7,362 nt of DNA from positions 1 to 7,362 of the forward strand of contig CAZINR010000057.1 of the NCBI GenBank assembly GCA_964540655.1. The letters run 5' to 3'. The translations under genes were made by a program, and so were the position numbers. Under the pieces are notes generated by a model that had not been told where the DNA came from, did not search any database, and saw nothing but the letters and a program-made list of their open reading frames with translations. Shown piece after piece: positions 5,952 through 7,362 of this stretch (position 1 is its first letter; each line of letters opens with the position of its first letter). The DNA is from CAZQBY01 sp964540655 (GTDB lineage: Archaea > Altiarchaeota > Altiarchaeia > JAFGQM01).

Positions 5952-6623
5952 TCAGGGGGGTATGCCGTATTTGCGGTACATCTCCTGCGCCTCTTCCTCG
6001 TCCTCCTTGGCCCACTGGTCGAACCCTGTTTTGATGGTCTCGAAGGTGGACTCCAGGCATTTGGTCTTGAGTATGTTCTTGCCTGTCCTGAAGTGGGAGG
6101 TGAAGAGGTTCTGGAACGGGGCTATATTGTTCTCGTCCTTCTGGCTCATGAAAGGCATGTGCAGCCTTATGTCATCTTTGACTCTTATCCTCATACCTTC
6201 ATCGGTTCCGTAAGGGTCATCCATATAAAGGCTCAGGGTGCCGGTCCTCTTTCCGACGGAGAGGTTGCCAGGATCCCCCATGGCCTTGAGCTGCTCCTTG
6301 TCCGGCTTTATAGAGCTTATACTAGCGATGCCGTCCGGGGGTATGCTGGGGCGGAAGTAAAAGTTGTCCTCGATGGAGCCCGGCGTTTCGCTCTTGGCCT
6401 TCGGCGCGGCTGCCACCGCAGGCCCCGCGACCGCCGCCCTGGGAACGGCCCTGGCCGCTGCCTGCACGGTCCGGGGGGCCGGTTCCTCGTCCCCGCCTCC
6501 GCTCACCGCTATAGCCATAGAAAGAATTATTAAGCCTATGCCGAGCCACCAGGGCCACCCTATGATGAGCATGACGAAACCTAGTATCAGCAGGCCTGCC
6601 AGGTGGGACGTCTTCATGGCCAT
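5952..6623 (-). CDS. Membrane-hairpin protein with Ala-rich linker and soluble domain, unknown function
   Basis: I do not recognise this 223-residue protein. Two hydrophobic segments (about 8-22 and 26-40) form a hairpin around the turn GWPWW. An Ala/Pro-rich flexible linker follows (45-75), then a soluble domain of about 145 residues (80-223) that should lie in the cytoplasm. This domain holds NFYFRPSIPPDG, a beta-like section (GKRTGTLSLYMDD) and a charged helical end (FDQWAKEDEEEAQEMYRKYG). It has one Cys (189), and no catalytic motif is apparent. The ATG at 6623 is preferred over an in-frame ATG at 6617 because a TATA-like TTTTATAAGG is centred about 26 bases upstream of it, as expected for a leaderless message. 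It heads a pair with the next gene two bases downstream. Confidence 0.82.
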   Translation of the reverse strand: MAMKTSHLAGLLILGFVMLIIGWPWWLGIGLIILSMAIAVSGGGDEEPAPRTVQAAARAVPRAAVAGPAVAAAPKAKSETPGSIEDNFYFRPSIPPDGIASISSIKPDKEQLKAMGDPGNLSVGKRTGTLSLYMDDPYGTDEGMRIRVKDDIRLHMPFMSQKDENNIAPFQNLFTSHFRTGKNILKTKCLESTFETIKTGFDQWAKEDEEEAQEMYRKYGIPP

Positions 6624-6643
6624 GATATAAGTTCAGGTTCGGG

Positions 6644-6653
6644 CCTTATAAAA
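6644..6653 (-). promoter_or_regulatory. TATA box for the hairpin-protein genes
   Basis: On the minus strand TTTTATAAGG is centred about 26 bases before the ATG at 6623. It is the closest match to an archaeal TATA element in the window. It begins on the base immediately after the TAG of the upstream charged-protein gene, so the hairpin genes appear to have their own promoter. The intergenic gap is only 30 bases, so initiation should fall at the start codon and leave no leader. Confidence 0.6.
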
Positions 6654-7362
6654 CTATTTCTTCTCCATTAGTTCGATGAGCTTGATGTTCAGCTCCCTGA
6701 GGGTGTCAAGCAACTGCTTTATCTCTCCCATCTCCTGCTGGAGACTCTCCATGCCGTCCGTAAGCTTCTTAACCGTCTCTTCGTCCATTTTTTCTTCTTC
6801 CTCCGGTGTTAATGTCTTAGCCTGAGTGTCTTCTCCGCTCTTCTTCCCGGTGAGCTTCCCGAGTACCTCGTCCATCGACTCTTCCTCTTCGGACGCCGCT
6901 TCATCCCCCCCGGAAGGCTTTTCCGGCGGCTCTCCTTCTTCCTCTGGCGGGGCCCACCGCGAGCCGGCCCCGGGTGTGGAGACTGGTTGCGATATCGCCT
7001 GCTTTATGGATTGCAGCCGCTTCATCTTGGCCTTGTAGTCAAAATCTTCCTCTGCCCCCTTAGCCCTTCTGTCCCGTCCTTGGCCCTCGCCAGAGGTTTT
7101 CTGGGCGCCGGACTTCTTGAAGATTCCGCCCAGTTTAGATCCCAGGCCGCCGCCCTTGCTCTTCTTGTCCTTGGATTTCTTTCGGTGGTGGTGCCTGCGG
7201 CGGCGCTCCTCTTTCTCGCCGCCCTCTTCCTTCATCACTTCCTCTTCCGCTTCCGGTCCGGGCGCTTCGGCCTCTACTTCCGGGGCGGCCTCCTGCTCAG
7301 GGGACTCCGGCCCCTCATCCAGCTCAGGCGGCTCCTCCTCGATCTCCTCGGCCCGCTTTTTT
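6654..7362 (-). CDS. Highly charged low-complexity protein with C-terminal coiled coil (5' end off the right edge)
   Basis: No family is recognised. The frame is open from the right edge, giving at least 235 visible residues. Using the visible numbering, 4-50 are acidic and Pro/Ala-rich (IEEEPPELDEGPESPEQEA). Residues 53-69 form a dense basic block (RRRRHHHRKKSKDKKSK), followed by a Gly/Ser/Lys-rich stretch (GGGLGSKLGGIFKKSG). The centre is polar and Pro/Glu-rich. About 190-235 form a strong coiled coil, with heptad positions filled from LTDGMESLQQEM to LRELNIKLIELM, so the protein should oligomerise or pair with a partner. GTG at 7236-7238 and ATG at 7233-7235 are in-frame starts, but the same acidic composition continues upstream without a stop, so the true start probably lies beyond the edge. 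The basic block could contact membrane lipids or nucleic acid. Its stop lies 30 bases before the hairpin-protein genes on the same strand. Confidence 0.75.
   Translation of the reverse strand, partial: KKRAEEIEEEPPELDEGPESPEQEAAPEVEAEAPGPEAEEEVMKEEGGEKEERRRRHHHRKKSKDKKSKGGGLGSKLGGIFKKSGAQKTSGEGQGRDRRAKGAEEDFDYKAKMKRLQSIKQAISQPVSTPGAGSRWAPPEEEGEPPEKPSGGDEAASEEEESMDEVLGKLTGKKSGEDTQAKTLTPEEEEKMDEETVKKLTDGMESLQQEMGEIKQLLDTLRELNIKLIELMEKK

Noticed and set aside
5950..6060. Longer start at 6060 for the 143-residue hairpin protein
   Set aside because: The extra 37 residues overlap the upstream gene in another frame, are Arg/Gly-rich like a shadow frame, and would put the hairpin internally, unlike the two sister proteins.
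5952..6623. Archaeal type IV pilin or archaellin signal in the hairpin proteins
   Set aside because: There is no short basic leader with a class III signal peptidase site before the hydrophobic segment, and two hydrophobic segments are present rather than one.
7233..7238. GTG/ATG start for the charged coiled-coil protein inside the window
   Set aside because: The frame remains open with the same Glu/Pro/Ala composition for 41 codons up to the right edge, and no promoter-like A/T-rich element precedes these codons.

Overview
The window looks archaeal. The genes are dense, and no start has a strong Shine-Dalgarno sequence. TATA-like A/T-rich boxes sit about 26-33 bases upstream of several start codons, the spacing expected for leaderless or near-leaderless archaeal transcripts. 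The Cys-rich secreted protein, the YkgJ-type cysteine-cluster protein and the many small orphan membrane proteins fit an uncultivated archaeon, possibly of a DPANN-like lineage. That placement is inference; no rRNA or other marker gene is present to fix it.

Left part (1-1666, minus strand): the first 555 codons of pyruvate, phosphate dikinase, cut by the left edge. It is the only gene with a confident enzymatic assignment. A divergent intergenic region (1667-1840) separates it from a plus-strand block.

Middle part (1841-5188, plus strand): (i) a 410-residue secreted, membrane-anchored protein with a beta-rich N-terminal region, CGNGxC...GE...CPxDC repeats, one transmembrane helix and a cytoplasmic zinc ribbon; (ii) two closely spaced genes for tiny multi-pass membrane proteins with Gly/Met/Pro-rich tails; (iii) a 422-residue YkgJ-family protein with a long helical C-terminal extension.

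Right part (5185-7362, minus strand): four genes reading toward the middle. First in transcription order is a very charged, low-complexity protein ending in a coiled coil (its 5' end lies off the window). Three small proteins follow, of 223, 143 and 99 residues. Each begins with a two-helix membrane hairpin and continues into a different soluble tail. The hairpins resemble one another, which suggests diverged paralogs. The last of these genes meets the YkgJ-family gene tail to tail, sharing the four bases CTAG across both stop codons.

Six of the nine genes encode membrane proteins, five of them small and without a family I recognise. The most plausible unknown system here is a membrane-associated assembly built from the hairpin proteins, perhaps with the charged coiled-coil protein. 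Nothing in the sequence reveals its job. There is no window-scale intergenic gap above 300 bases, and I found no tRNA, rRNA, CRISPR array or insertion sequence.
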